This document shows positions 7,507-15,239 of a stretch of DNA of 64,000 nucleotides, piece after piece. Both the position numbers and the translations under genes were made by a program. Every line of letters begins with the position of its first letter. The stretch's first letter is position 1. The notes beneath the pieces were generated by a model. The model made no database searches. It was not told the DNA's origin and saw only the letters and a program-made list of their open reading frames with translations. Source of the DNA: a virus; the IMG/VR virus record IMGVR_UViG_3300012926_000036, positions 1 to 64,000 of that record, one strand, 5' to 3'.

Positions 7507-8127
7507 ATGATTACCACACTTGAAGAACTACAATTAAAAATAACTGGCACACTACCATTATTAATGTGTCGGGGGCAATTGGCTGATCCGTTCGATACGT
7601 ACACTAAAGCCCTTGCAAAGGAAACTTCACTTAAGACCAAAACCGAAGACAACCATCTGGAAATCTCCCGTATAAAATTCTACGGATCATTATATTTCGA
7701 CGATACTATAGGTCCTTTTCTCCCTCCGGATAATTTCTTTAAAGCGTTGCAACAGGCCGCCGCTAAAAAGAAAAAGGCCCAGATCATTAAAAGTTCCGTA
7801 TTGGTCAAGGGTATAGTACACGGGCTACAGGACCCAGCCGCCGCAGAGCTTAAGTACTCAGGGCCTAGGACCATTAAGGAACTCTGGAATAATGGTAACT
7901 CGCCTTTTGTGCATCGGTGTATGGGTAAACCCCCTGGCCAAGGTAAAGTGCTAGTCACGAGGGCGATTTTCCCTATTGGATGGAGCGCGCAATTTTTTCT
8001 TAACTTCGACACCACTTACATAACTAAGGATGAAATTGTAGAGTTCGCCACGTTGGCCGGTAATATCATCGCTATCGGCACATGGCGCCCTAAATTCGGT
8101 CAATTCTCCGTGGAGGTAATTAAGTGA
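7507..8127 (+). CDS. Conserved phage-type protein, 206 aa
   Basis: A soluble 206-residue protein that ends in the pattern GTWRPKFGQFSVEVI. It has a lysine-rich stretch AAAKKKKAQIIKSS and a central RTIKELWNNGNSPFVHR. The closing G(D/T)WRP..G.F.V element recurs in phage proteins of unknown role next to recombination genes, and a nucleic-acid-binding role would fit. Its start codon lies in the sequence that is repeated between the 5-bp arrays, so those arrays form its leader. It overlaps the next gene by 4 bp. Confidence 0.6.
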   Translation: MITTLEELQLKITGTLPLLMCRGQLADPFDTYTKALAKETSLKTKTEDNHLEISRIKFYGSLYFDDTIGPFLPPDNFFKALQQAAAKKKKAQIIKSSVLVKGIVHGLQDPAAAELKYSGPRTIKELWNNGNSPFVHRCMGKPPGQGKVLVTRAIFPIGWSAQFFLNFDTTYITKDEIVEFATLAGNIIAIGTWRPKFGQFSVEVIK

Positions 8128-8567
8128 GTACACAGGTAGTGACGCGCACAGAACTCGTTACGGAAGCGCTGGAGCACATTACTAAAGGAAAGCTTGTTCC
8201 AGGCACATTAATTGAGCTTACTACACTCGAATCTTTACTAGGGGTATCTAGAGACACGCAAGCGTTCGGGTTTATGGTGTCAGAGATCCGCCACTCACTT
8301 TTTGAATTAGGTAAATATTTATCCGGTGAAGGACTCGAACAAAAACAAGCGTACGAGATTTTACATGAGCGAGATAACCACTGGATTGCTAGACTGGCTA
8401 TGGCGAGAATGGATAGAAGCCTATCCGGGATGCAATCTCTTCTATCACACACTGATATCACCTCTTTATCTAAACTAGAACAAGATAGACACGATAATGC
8501 GCTGCGCGAAGTTGCTATGAGGATGCGAGTTTTTAAGTCAGCACAAACTAAGCTTATCCAGGATTAA
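8124..8567 (+). CDS. Hypothetical helical protein, 147 aa
   Basis: A mostly alpha-helical soluble protein that starts at an overlap with the previous stop (GTGAGTACA context). It has a TLESLLGVSRDTQAFGFMV segment that could be a helix-turn-helix, and a long helical C-terminus. The next gene starts on its final base. No family is recognised; a role in the recombination/replication block is inferred from position only. Confidence 0.55.
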   Translation: MSTQVVTRTELVTEALEHITKGKLVPGTLIELTTLESLLGVSRDTQAFGFMVSEIRHSLFELGKYLSGEGLEQKQAYEILHERDNHWIARLAMARMDRSLSGMQSLLSHTDITSLSKLEQDRHDNALREVAMRMRVFKSAQTKLIQD

Positions 8568-8797
8568 TGACTCGCCCCTACAAACAATTATTCCAACGCC
8601 GCCGCCCAGTACCAGGCGACACGGTTTACCACAAAAAACACGGCGTAGGCAGAGTACGCGGAAACTGGGGCACGATCGTCACCAACCGTGGCCGCGAATC
8701 TGCTTACTGCGAAGATATTATTGACGTCATTTTTACAACCCAGTACGGCGGTAATTACCTGCACTGTTGCCGAAAAGAATACTTAATAATTCTATAA
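8567..8797 (+). CDS. CarD/DUF3553-like beta-barrel protein
   Basis: A 76-residue protein. Its RRPVPGDTVYHKKHGVGRV segment matches the small Tudor-like beta-barrel seen in CarD/CdnL and DUF3553 proteins (GD.V.H..HG.G.V), and a CRKEYLIIL strand closes the barrel. CarD-like domains bind RNA polymerase; stand-alone copies in phages are uncharacterised. The start overlaps the previous stop (TAATGA). Confidence 0.5.
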   Translation: MTRPYKQLFQRRRPVPGDTVYHKKHGVGRVRGNWGTIVTNRGRESAYCEDIIDVIFTTQYGGNYLHCCRKEYLIIL

Positions 8798-8803
8798 ACA
8801 TAA

Positions 8804-9274
8804 ATGAACACATACAAATATAACGAACCATCGCCACCACCACAATTCGGGCCTATCCCGGAGGGCGACTACAATTTTACTGTTATTGAGGCCGGTGAAC
8901 CCTACCATTCTGCGGCCGGCAACTTCGTGCTTGCAGTTAAACTTCAAGTTGGCCCTGAGAAAGCTCACGTGTATGATAACCCTTGGGCTGGCGATAACGG
9001 TGACAAAATCGCGCAATTCCTGAAAGCGTGCGGGCGGGCACCCGCCATAGGCCAGGAACCAGCGTGGAATAAATTGATCGGTGCCAAAGGCCGGTGCCAT
9101 ATCAAAATTGAAACGGCGCAACAAGGTAAGCTAGCTGGTAAACCGGTCAATAAAGTTAGTTGGTACATATTCGCTACTGACGTACTGCCGAGTAGGCCGA
9201 ACGCGACGAGTACGAGTGTCCTGCCTAAACTTCTAGTCGATGGGGACCAAACACCAGACGATATTCCGTTTTAA
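8804..9274 (+). CDS. DUF669-like protein, probable ssDNA-binding partner
   Basis: A 156-residue protein with a PIPEGDYNFTVIEAGE start, beta-rich sequence, DKIAQFLKACG, then GAKGRCHIKIETAQQGK and NKVSWYI. This reads as the OB-like DUF669 phage family (GxYxxxIxxxE..., K..RFLKACG). These proteins usually sit between a Sak4/Sak3-type ATPase and a nuclease and are thought to bind single-stranded DNA. The C-terminus ends DDIPF, an acidic tip like that of SSB proteins, which recruits partners. Confidence 0.65.
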   Translation: MNTYKYNEPSPPPQFGPIPEGDYNFTVIEAGEPYHSAAGNFVLAVKLQVGPEKAHVYDNPWAGDNGDKIAQFLKACGRAPAIGQEPAWNKLIGAKGRCHIKIETAQQGKLAGKPVNKVSWYIFATDVLPSRPNATSTSVLPKLLVDGDQTPDDIPF

Positions 9275-9283
9275 AGTACCTTT

Positions 9284-9463
9284 ATGCCTGATAACACTGT
9301 TACTATTTTTCTAGATTCCGACCGGCGCGTATCATCTATAGATATTGATGGGAAACGTTCCACTTTAATTTACTCCATTTCACTCATAGAGGCAGAACGG
9401 ATGGCTAAACGCCATTGGTGCGACCACGTACTTGCCGTAGTTGCACCTGAGTATACACCATGA
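9284..9463 (+). CDS. Small unknown protein, 59 aa
   Basis: A 59-residue ORF. It starts MPDNTVTIFLDSDRRVSSID, which looks like a beta hairpin, and ends in CDHVLAVVAPEYTP. Its stop overlaps the ATG of the nuclease gene by four bases, which supports expression. No motif is recognised. Confidence 0.5.
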   Translation: MPDNTVTIFLDSDRRVSSIDIDGKRSTLIYSISLIEAERMAKRHWCDHVLAVVAPEYTP

Positions 9464-9789
9464 ATACGCCTGCTTTAGACCAGGATGAACGCCGTGGCCA
9501 ACCCTCCGCGTCAGCGTTCCCCCGCTACGAGCTCTGTAAAGGTTCATGGCAGCTTGAGCAGGAGGCGCACCGACTAGGGCAAGTGGCACATGTCGGCGGG
9601 AAGGATGCTGAGCGCGGGAATAGGATTCACGCGTGGCTGCATAACCCAGCTGATATACAACTCGCCGAGGATGAGCTAGCTGACGCGCATGCGCTTAAGG
9701 ATAGGGCTGATGAACAGATAGGCAGAATTTTCGGCGACACCCCGGTTCACGAATTACGGGAAAGGCGATTATGGCTAAAACAAACCTAA
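9460..9789 (+). CDS. PD-(D/E)XK Fe-S nuclease, N-terminal part
   Basis: A 109-residue ORF that holds the N-terminal half of a RecB/Cas4-like nuclease. It has the first Fe-S cluster cysteine (C26, in PRYELCKGSW) and the motif-I histidine in a GNRIHAWL helix. It ends in frame 1 just after ERRLWLK, at the point where the next ORF (frame 3) takes up the same fold. The overlap is 19 bp and includes CTAAAAC. One part alone cannot form the fold, so a -1 frameshift at AAAA or assembly of two chains is needed; a base-call error is the simple alternative. Confidence 0.7.
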   Translation: MNTPALDQDERRGQPSASAFPRYELCKGSWQLEQEAHRLGQVAHVGGKDAERGNRIHAWLHNPADIQLAEDELADAHALKDRADEQIGRIFGDTPVHELRERRLWLKQT

Positions 9790-10625
9790 ACGTTTCCTGC
9801 CGGTTTGATCGCGTTGTGTATAACGACGACACCGCGATGATAATAAATTATAAAACGGGTTGGCGTGAACCTAATCTGCCGGCGTTTAACGCCCATTGTA
9901 AGGTTGAGGCCGTTCTTGTGGCGCTAGCACTCCACCGGGCCGGCATCAAACCTCAACGCTTCATTATTCAGCTCGTTACTATTCCTTTTGGAGTTTTCGA
10001 AGCGGAATTTAAATGGAGCGATCTGCGGGACCATTACAACTGGATCATCGAGACGCTGGTGCAATTGGAATACCCGCGCGCTGCGCTCACGCCCCACCCT
10101 GACGCGTGTAAACGGTGCCCCGCTACGTTGATATGCCCGGCCATTAGAGACCTCGTAAAACCCGCTACGCGCGGCCGGGCGGCCGAAATTGCGCATGATC
10201 CTGATCAGCTCGCTAACCGGTTGGACAACCTTGAGTTGATCCAGGATTACATTGACGAGTTCCGGGCCTACTGTGAAGCCAGAATGAATGGCACCGAGGG
10301 CTCCTCCGCGATGACTGGCGAGAAAGAGTTCAAAATTACCGGGTACGCGATGGTGTCAAGCGGCGAGATCCGCGACTGGAAGGATAAGGAAGAAGCTGCG
10401 CATCGCTTGTTCATGGAACCAGGGATCACGGATTCAGATTTCGCGAAGTTGAAAAATCACACAGTCGCCGCGTACCAAAAGCTGTACGCTAAAGCGCATG
10501 GCAAAAAGCCTGAGGAGGTTAAGGAAGCATTCCATAAACTAATGGACGGATGTATTGAATTCAAAAACAAAAAATCGTCACTAAAACGTGTGTCCGGCCA
10601 ATCACCAGTAACACAACTCGAATAA
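9771..10625 (+). CDS. PD-(D/E)XK Fe-S nuclease, C-terminal part
   Basis: A 284-residue ORF that continues the nuclease. SCRFDRV carries the metal-binding Asp (D13). IINYKTG follows, where the canonical acidic residue is N26 and the lysine is K28. Three cysteines, C113, C116 and C122 (CKRCPATLIC), complete the 4Fe-4S cluster begun by C26 of the preceding ORF. The rest is helical with a lysine-rich end, as in the DUF2800 phage family. It would trim DNA ends for the Sak4-like annealing system. The D-to-N change may weaken catalysis. The own ATG at 9771 lies just before the junction. Confidence 0.75.
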   Translation: MAKTNLNVSCRFDRVVYNDDTAMIINYKTGWREPNLPAFNAHCKVEAVLVALALHRAGIKPQRFIIQLVTIPFGVFEAEFKWSDLRDHYNWIIETLVQLEYPRAALTPHPDACKRCPATLICPAIRDLVKPATRGRAAEIAHDPDQLANRLDNLELIQDYIDEFRAYCEARMNGTEGSSAMTGEKEFKITGYAMVSSGEIRDWKDKEEAAHRLFMEPGITDSDFAKLKNHTVAAYQKLYAKAHGKKPEEVKEAFHKLMDGCIEFKNKKSSLKRVSGQSPVTQLE

Positions 10626-10633
10626 TCGTACTT

Positions 10634-10978
10634 ATGCTTTTCTGGTCAATATTCTTTTTTATTGTGCTCTGCTACCTGATTATTGCGCTTATTTTTAAAG
10701 CTGGTTACGATCTGGTGCGGGGTAGGAATGCTAATCATGCGCGCACACGGCACCCGTACCGTAGCTGGGACCCGAACGAGTACAAATCGCGCCGATGGAA
10801 AGCGCTGCGGTACTACGTAATTCAACGAGAAGGTGGCCGATGCCAGATGTGCGGAGGCAAAGCCGAGACGGCACATCACTTATCGTATCGCGATGGCATT
10901 ATTTGTAAACCTGAGCTGCTTCAGGCCCTCTGCTGGCCATGCCACAATGCGATACATGAAAAAAGTAAATGGAACTAA
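10634..10978 (+). CDS. Membrane-anchored HNH endonuclease
   Basis: A 114-residue protein. Residues 1-25 form a strong hydrophobic helix (WSIFFFIVLCYLIIALIF). A linker follows and then an HNH core: CQMCGGKAETAHHLSYRDG ... LCWPCHNAIH, with two CxxC pairs. HNH proteins are usually cytosolic, so the anchor is odd; the nuclease domain would follow a basic stretch on the cytoplasmic side. The gene overlaps the VRR-NUC gene by 10 bp. Possible roles are cleavage of incoming or packaged DNA at the membrane. Confidence 0.75.
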   Translation: MLFWSIFFFIVLCYLIIALIFKAGYDLVRGRNANHARTRHPYRSWDPNEYKSRRWKALRYYVIQREGGRCQMCGGKAETAHHLSYRDGIICKPELLQALCWPCHNAIHEKSKWN

Positions 10979-11376
10979 TACCACCGCACATCCTTAAACT
11001 AATGGACCCTGACGCCCGGAAACAATTCGGTAAAGCTGGCGTCACTCCGGATGAACGCGCCCAGAAATCTAATCATTGGGCCGAGAAAGAGATGCATAAC
11101 CAGTATCTAGGGTTCCTGAACCGGGTAGGTCTAAAGCGGTACATTCACGCGCCGATGACAAGCCGATCCCCGTTACCGCCAGGCTGGCCAGATTTTACGG
11201 TGTTCGGCCCGATCGAGAAAGTGTTACTATTAGATTTTAAAACTCCGAACGGTGTTATATCAGACGACCAGCAAATCGTCTGGTCAGCACTTGCTGTAAT
11301 GGGCCACGTTGTCCACGTATTGACATCGTACGAAGAAGCTACCAAACTAACTGAGGAATATTTCGATCTGCTATGA
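10969..11376 (+). CDS. VRR-NUC domain nuclease
   Basis: A 135-residue VRR-NUC protein: E..MHNQYL helix, PPGWPDFTVFG (the PD motif), LLLDFKTPNG (the D-x-K) and SDDQQIVWSAL with a conserved Gln. These phage stand-alone nucleases act on branched DNA such as Holliday junctions. It starts inside the end of the HNH gene and its stop overlaps the next gene, placing it in the recombination block. Confidence 0.85.
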   Translation: MELIPPHILKLMDPDARKQFGKAGVTPDERAQKSNHWAEKEMHNQYLGFLNRVGLKRYIHAPMTSRSPLPPGWPDFTVFGPIEKVLLLDFKTPNGVISDDQQIVWSALAVMGHVVHVLTSYEEATKLTEEYFDLL

Positions 11377-11579
11377 CAACGAACGACATTATCCGTAAAC
11401 TAGGGTATGAAATAAGTGCCCATTGCAAGGTATGTGAAATGATTCGGCCACTCAGCTACGAAGATTTAGAAATCGGCCTAGTGTGCGAATCATGTGTAGA
11501 GCACATTCGCCAGGTTGACATCATGCTTAACTACGAACTAATAATTGGGTGGTCTCGTCCGGTACATCCATACATATGA
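11373..11579 (+). CDS. Zinc-ribbon protein, 68 aa
   Basis: A 68-residue protein with two CxxC pairs (CKVCEM and CESCVE) spaced about 22 residues apart, which makes a zinc ribbon, and a C-terminal helical end. The ATGA overlap with the next gene and a 4-bp overlap with the previous one place it in the operon. Specific function unknown. Confidence 0.6.
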   Translation: MTTNDIIRKLGYEISAHCKVCEMIRPLSYEDLEIGLVCESCVEHIRQVDIMLNYELIIGWSRPVHPYI

Positions 11580-11812
11580 ACAACAACGAACATAATCACA
11601 TTACTCCAATGCCGTCAGCACCCGTAACCGCGCTCGGTAAACTGCTTTTCGAAATTGATCTAGACACCGAAGCGTTCAAGATCATGTTCGAACACCCGTC
11701 CACGATGCAATTGATACCAATCCAGCTGATTCAAAACATTTTACCGATGTACGGAATTAAGCTGCTGGTCGAGGAGTACCGGCGCCAATCAAAAAAAGTT
11801 ATTGTAGTGTAA
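11576..11812 (+). CDS. Hypothetical 78-aa protein
   Basis: I chose the ATG at 11576 because it overlaps the previous stop as ATGA; an in-frame start at 11549 lies within the previous gene. The protein is soluble and has a helical EAFKIMFEHPSTMQLIPIQLI segment and a basic C-terminus. No family is recognised. Confidence 0.5.
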   Translation: MNNNEHNHITPMPSAPVTALGKLLFEIDLDTEAFKIMFEHPSTMQLIPIQLIQNILPMYGIKLLVEEYRRQSKKVIVV

Positions 11813-11854
11813 AATACCGTTTGACACAACGTTTCTCACGGAATACTTTACTAC

Positions 11855-11983
11855 ATGAATAAAGGCAAGTCTCCGAGAGTCAAAGTAGTCTGTATGGAAT
11901 GCGATAAAAGGTGGAGCGTTAACCCGAACGCTACCGACCCACGATGTTCTAAATGCGGCAGTGTTGATTTCGAAGTTGTTTAA
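11855..11983 (+). CDS. Small zinc-ribbon protein, 42 aa
   Basis: A 42-residue protein that is almost entirely one zinc ribbon: VVCMECDKRWSVNP ... RCSKCGSVDFEVV. This is the form of small rubredoxin-like phage proteins. It shares an A with the next gene (TAATG), which supports translation. Its metal site is clear, its target is not. Confidence 0.6.
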   Translation: MNKGKSPRVKVVCMECDKRWSVNPNATDPRCSKCGSVDFEVV

Positions 11984-12075
11984 TGGACTGGAGGTTACTT
12001 ATGGACAAGCTCGCTAAAATGATTTTACGCCGGCTCTGGCTCCGGCAACGCCGAACGGCACTAAGGTTTGTATGA
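11983..12075 (+). CDS. Basic micro-protein, 30 aa
   Basis: A tiny ORF with coupled overlaps at both ends (TAATG upstream, ATGA downstream). It is rich in Arg/Leu (ILRRLWLRQRRTALRFV), amphipathic and membrane- or nucleic-acid-seeking in character. It could simply be a translational bridge between the two zinc-ribbon genes. An internal ATG at 12001 has GGAGG upstream. Confidence 0.35.
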   Translation: MDWRLLMDKLAKMILRRLWLRQRRTALRFV

Positions 12076-12290
12076 CGTACAATCAACGATGTAACCGGTT
12101 AGAGGATATGTATGAACGAAAATTCAAGAGAATCACCAAAGAATCATTGGATGAGTCCTGGGTCAAGCTCGACAACCATAAGTGGTTAATGCCGTGCCCC
12201 AGCTGCTATACCCAAGTTGAGGTGAATCTTGATATCCCTGAATATGTCAAATGCCCTAACTGCCGCTACGTGGTCCGAACCAATGATTGA
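12072..12290 (+). CDS. Zinc-ribbon protein, 72 aa
   Basis: The protein has an N-terminal charged helix (CNRLEDMYERKFKRITKES) and a C-terminal zinc ribbon: PCPSCYTQVEV ... KCPNCRYVV. The two CxxC pairs are 20 residues apart. It is the third small zinc protein in a row in this operon. Related proteins occur in many phages without known role. Confidence 0.6.
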   Translation: MTYNQRCNRLEDMYERKFKRITKESLDESWVKLDNHKWLMPCPSCYTQVEVNLDIPEYVKCPNCRYVVRTND

Positions 12291-12374
12291 ATGAGAACCG
12301 CGTTTTACCTCGTAATCTCGTTTCTCGTCCTTTGGATACTAATGGTAGGCTTCGCCTACTGTAGCCTGCATTAG
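12291..12374 (+). CDS. Single-span membrane micro-protein, 27 aa
   Basis: The last rightward ORF starts right after the previous stop (TGAATGAG). It is almost entirely one hydrophobic helix (AFYLVISFLVLWILMVGFAY) with a single arginine at the N-terminus. It ends inside the convergent repeat-protein gene, just before the terminator hairpin. Small single-span phage proteins include holins and regulators; no closer assignment is possible. Confidence 0.4.
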   Translation: MRTAFYLVISFLVLWILMVGFAYCSLH

Positions 12375-13888
12375 ACTGCAACCTTCACGGTTGCAGTTTT
12401 CTGGTCAACGATCGATATCCGCTCAGTTTTCTGGTCAACGATCGATATCTGCTCAGTTTTCTGGTCAACGATCGACGCCAGCGCGGTGTACCCTTGAGTT
12501 GTGCTCATCAGCCGCATACCGGCCCGTGGCCCTTGTGGCGACAAGCTAATGAGGGCGCCTGAATTAACCGCGTGCCCTTGCAAAATCCCGGCGAGTCGCT
12601 TCGTTACACTCAGTAACCCGGACCCGACCATTCGCCCGGTTGCGGTACCGACCAACCGCTTACTTACAACAATCACCCCGGTATCGATTGACCGCGGTTG
12701 ACACGTACCACCGATTAGTTTCGTGGCCAGGAGCGCCCCGCCATTGATGGCCCGCGCGCTGCAAGATCCGCTCAACAATCGCCCGGACCCTAGGGCACCG
12801 GTATTCACCCCGCGCGCCGTCAAACTCCCGGCCAATAGCCGCCCAGAGTTCAACGCGCCAACGTTTACGCCTTTGGGCGTACATGACCCGGCCAACAACT
12901 TGGACGCCTTTAGAACGCCGCTATCAACTGCCTTAGGCGTGCATACGCCGGCCAGATGGATTGCACCACCACTCACCGTAAGCACGCCCGTATTGACCGC
13001 CCGCGCCGTGCACGTTCCAGCGATCGGTTTAGTTGCGGCGAGCGTACCAGAATTAACGCCCTTGGCTGTTACGACTGCTGCGAGTGGCTTAGTTGCGGCG
13101 AGGATTCCTGAATTCGCCGCCCGAGGCGTACAAGTACCGGCCAGAACCCTAACGCTTTGCAGGGTGCCGCTATTCACCCCTTTCGGCGTACACGTTCCAG
13201 TAACACGTTTAGTAGCCGCTAATGCACCGGAATTAACAGCTTTCGGTGTACATGTACCGACTAATATATTAACAACAACTAACGCACCGCTATTAACTCC
13301 TTTCGGTTGGCACGTACCAAGCAGTAATTTACTTGCTGCTAATATCCCTGTATTTACGGCTTTCGGCGTGCTAGTCCCGACGATTAACTTAGTGGCTTTT
13401 AATACCCCGGAGTTAACCGCCTTAGCTTGGCAAGTTCCGCTAAGCGCTAACCCGTTAAGCGCTCCTGAGTTTACCGCTTTAGGTGCGCACGTGCCGGCCA
13501 GCAGCTTTGACGCTTGAAGTATGCCGCTATTCGACGCTTTCGGTTGGCACGTTCCGGATAGCGGCTTGGTTGCCGCCAGTACACCGGTATTAACTCCAGT
13601 AGGTGTACATGTACCGACAAGTAATTTGGAAGCTTTAAAAACCCCTGAATTTACGCCTTTCGGTATACACGTTGCTGACAGTAGCTTAGTTGCTGCCAGA
13701 ACACCGGTATTTACGCCTTTCGGTGCACACGACCCGGCTAACGGCTTAGTTGCAGCCAAGACACCGGTATTTACGCCTTTCGGCTGACACGTACCGGCTA
13801 ACGCGATAGAGCCACCGCCACCAGCGTCATTCCACGTGCGAACGGCATCGTTCCACGTGGTTACCGAGTCATTCCAGGTACCCGCCAT
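12371..13888 (-). CDS. Tandem-repeat virion adhesin or fibre
   Basis: A 505-residue protein built from repeats at three scales. The N-terminus has three TWND(A/S) units followed by a GGGGS hinge. The middle has about 19 units of roughly 20 residues with consensus LAGTCxPKGVNSGxLxATK, each with one Cys and a (V/A)NSG turn. The C-terminus has three copies of an ISIVDQKTE unit. No signal peptide is present. It is the last gene of the leftward late operon, in the fibre cluster, so a repetitive virion fibre is the best guess. Regular Cys spacing suggests a beta-solenoid or strand stack. Confidence 0.65.
   Translation of the reverse strand: MAGTWNDSVTTWNDAVRTWNDAGGGGSIALAGTCQPKGVNTGVLAATKPLAGSCAPKGVNTGVLAATKLLSATCIPKGVNSGVFKASKLLVGTCTPTGVNTGVLAATKPLSGTCQPKASNSGILQASKLLAGTCAPKAVNSGALNGLALSGTCQAKAVNSGVLKATKLIVGTSTPKAVNTGILAASKLLLGTCQPKGVNSGALVVVNILVGTCTPKAVNSGALAATKRVTGTCTPKGVNSGTLQSVRVLAGTCTPRAANSGILAATKPLAAVVTAKGVNSGTLAATKPIAGTCTARAVNTGVLTVSGGAIHLAGVCTPKAVDSGVLKASKLLAGSCTPKGVNVGALNSGRLLAGSLTARGVNTGALGSGRLLSGSCSARAINGGALLATKLIGGTCQPRSIDTGVIVVSKRLVGTATGRMVGSGLLSVTKRLAGILQGHAVNSGALISLSPQGPRAGMRLMSTTQGYTALASIVDQKTEQISIVDQKTERISIVDQKTATVKVAV
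12376..12400 (+). terminator. Rho-independent terminator of rightward block
   Basis: A perfect 8-bp stem (CTGCAACC with GGTTGCAG), loop TTCAC, then TTTT. It starts 2 bp after the last rightward stop. It lies within the final codons of the convergent repeat-protein gene, so its sequence is also coding on the other strand. Confidence 0.75.
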
Positions 13889-13893
13889 TTATG

Positions 13894-14133
13894 CTATAAA
13901 TGAGGCGCTTTTATTATCGAGCTCGATTCAACCGCGCTTAAGAACTCTTTCAGCATTGCGATCATTTCCGGCCTTGGCGCGCTCGACACGTAGTTGCACC
14001 GTTCAATATGGCCGCTGGGCCAAACCAGGACGGCATACATACCGAACCGGGGAAGACGTTTCTCTACATCTTTCCCGATAGCGGTCAACATCACCCGAGT
14101 TTTCTCGATAGCTTCTTCTTCAACTGATGCCAT
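13894..14133 (-). CDS. Hypothetical 79-aa protein
   Basis: A small soluble protein with an N-terminal acidic helix (ASVEEEAIEKTRVML), a YAVLVWPSGHIERCNYVSS beta region and a helical end. It lies between two fibre-type genes with gaps of 5 bp and 0 bp, so it is probably part of the late operon. It might be a fibre assembly chaperone or virion protein, which is inference from position. Confidence 0.5.
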   Translation of the reverse strand: MASVEEEAIEKTRVMLTAIGKDVEKRLPRFGMYAVLVWPSGHIERCNYVSSAPRPEMIAMLKEFLSAVESSSIIKAPHL

Positions 14134-14550
14134 TTAAATTCCTCCGACTACTGCGGCACCAATTGCGATCGAGTACGGGTTACCGTTGGCAACCGTTTGC
14201 GAGGTTGTAAGATCAGCCCATAAAAACAGATTACCAGAAGTTGACGCATCAAAGATACCCCATTGCGTTAAACTAACCCCGGCCCCGCTAGACGCTGTGC
14301 CCCAATTTATGATTGCTGAGTTACTAGTACTCCCAGCCGACAACGCCGCCCACGTACCGGTAGCAACAGTTAACGCCTGGCGCGCGTACCCGCCAATGTT
14401 ACCAGACGTGGTTTCACCGGTTTGCGCGGTATCGCTAAACCCACCTGTACCAAGCCCCATGTAAAACGTGCCTGGAAACGTACCTGCTGTACCGCGAAGC
14501 AATTTTTCCAGTAACAGGTTCCAACAAAACTGAGTCATGCCACTAGCCAT
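14134..14550 (-). CDS. Phage virion/tail-fibre protein
   Basis: A 138-residue protein that begins with a helix (FCWNLLLEKLLRGT) and continues with FYMGLGTGG, GYARQALTV, NWGTASSGAGVSLTQWGIFDA and LFLWADLT. This reads as the small phage structural family that forms a beta-sandwich in tail fibres (PTG.. W..ltsp.. Y.gYaR). It has a purine-rich leader (GAAAGAGAGAAAG) upstream. It would be a receptor-side component of the tail. Confidence 0.65.
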   Translation of the reverse strand: MASGMTQFCWNLLLEKLLRGTAGTFPGTFYMGLGTGGFSDTAQTGETTSGNIGGYARQALTVATGTWAALSAGSTSNSAIINWGTASSGAGVSLTQWGIFDASTSGNLFLWADLTTSQTVANGNPYSIAIGAAVVGGI

Positions 14551-14585
14551 TTTTTATCTTTCTCTCTTTCACTTTTCTTTTATTT

Positions 14586-15239
14586 TTATCGCCCATAAAT
14601 TCTTGGGTTAGCAGCTACAGTAGGAGCACCGGTCAACGTCCATCCTGTAGACGACACCGCGTCAGGCTCAGGCGAACTGCCACCGGTTAACCGCGCGTAA
14701 CCGATTAATCCTTGTGGCCGAACAATTCTCGGGCTTGCTCCCGCTACAAGCGAGGCCACATCGGTAGCGCTAAGCGCTACGTTCCAGAATGCTGGGAACG
14801 CCATTTGCGCGTTAGCACTAGGGGTTTGTATCGCCCCATTATAAAAACATGCAGCAATCGCAGTTCTATTTAAATCTGCGGCCGTAGGAGTACATGACAC
14901 AACACTTGAAACGGCTGTATTATTAACGTACATGGTTCGGCTTGTGGCTGAAGCGAACACAGCGCAAATATAGTACCAAGTACCGTTAACTAACGTTACG
15001 GCCGGTTGCGCGGTAGCGTCATCTACAGCCCCGATAATCTCCGCAACCATCTGTCCATTATTCTGATACCATATCTGGTACAACGACGTTTTACTTGCTG
15101 TTGCACTTCCTATACCCATAACAGCCCACCCAGTACTGGTCGTTGGGTTGAACCACGAACCCATTGATATCGGCATCACAGTCGCGATAGCAACCGATTT
15201 ACTTAAGTACTGAGTAGAGCCGCTAAACGACCGAGCCAT
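14586..15239 (-). CDS. LamG/concanavalin-like lectin virion protein
   Basis: A 217-residue protein with a whole LamG/laminin-G-like jelly roll. It starts SFSGSTQYLSKS, runs through MSMGSWFNP-type strands and WYYICAVFASATSRTMYVN, and ends with a domain that carries LIGYARL. Such domains bind glycans. No signal peptide, so it is likely carried on the virion as a carbohydrate-binding fibre tip. It abuts the next gene. Confidence 0.75.
   Translation of the reverse strand: MARSFSGSTQYLSKSVAIATVMPISMGSWFNPTTSTGWAVMGIGSATASKTSLYQIWYQNNGQMVAEIIGAVDDATAQPAVTLVNGTWYYICAVFASATSRTMYVNNTAVSSVVSCTPTAADLNRTAIAACFYNGAIQTPSANAQMAFPAFWNVALSATDVASLVAGASPRIVRPQGLIGYARLTGGSSPEPDAVSSTGWTLTGAPTVAANPRIYGR

Noticed and set aside
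12723-13517. Long plus-strand ORF opposite the repeat protein
   Set aside because: Shadow of the tandem repeats on the other strand. The minus-strand frame is longer, has the TWND and GGGG start, and lies in the late operon.
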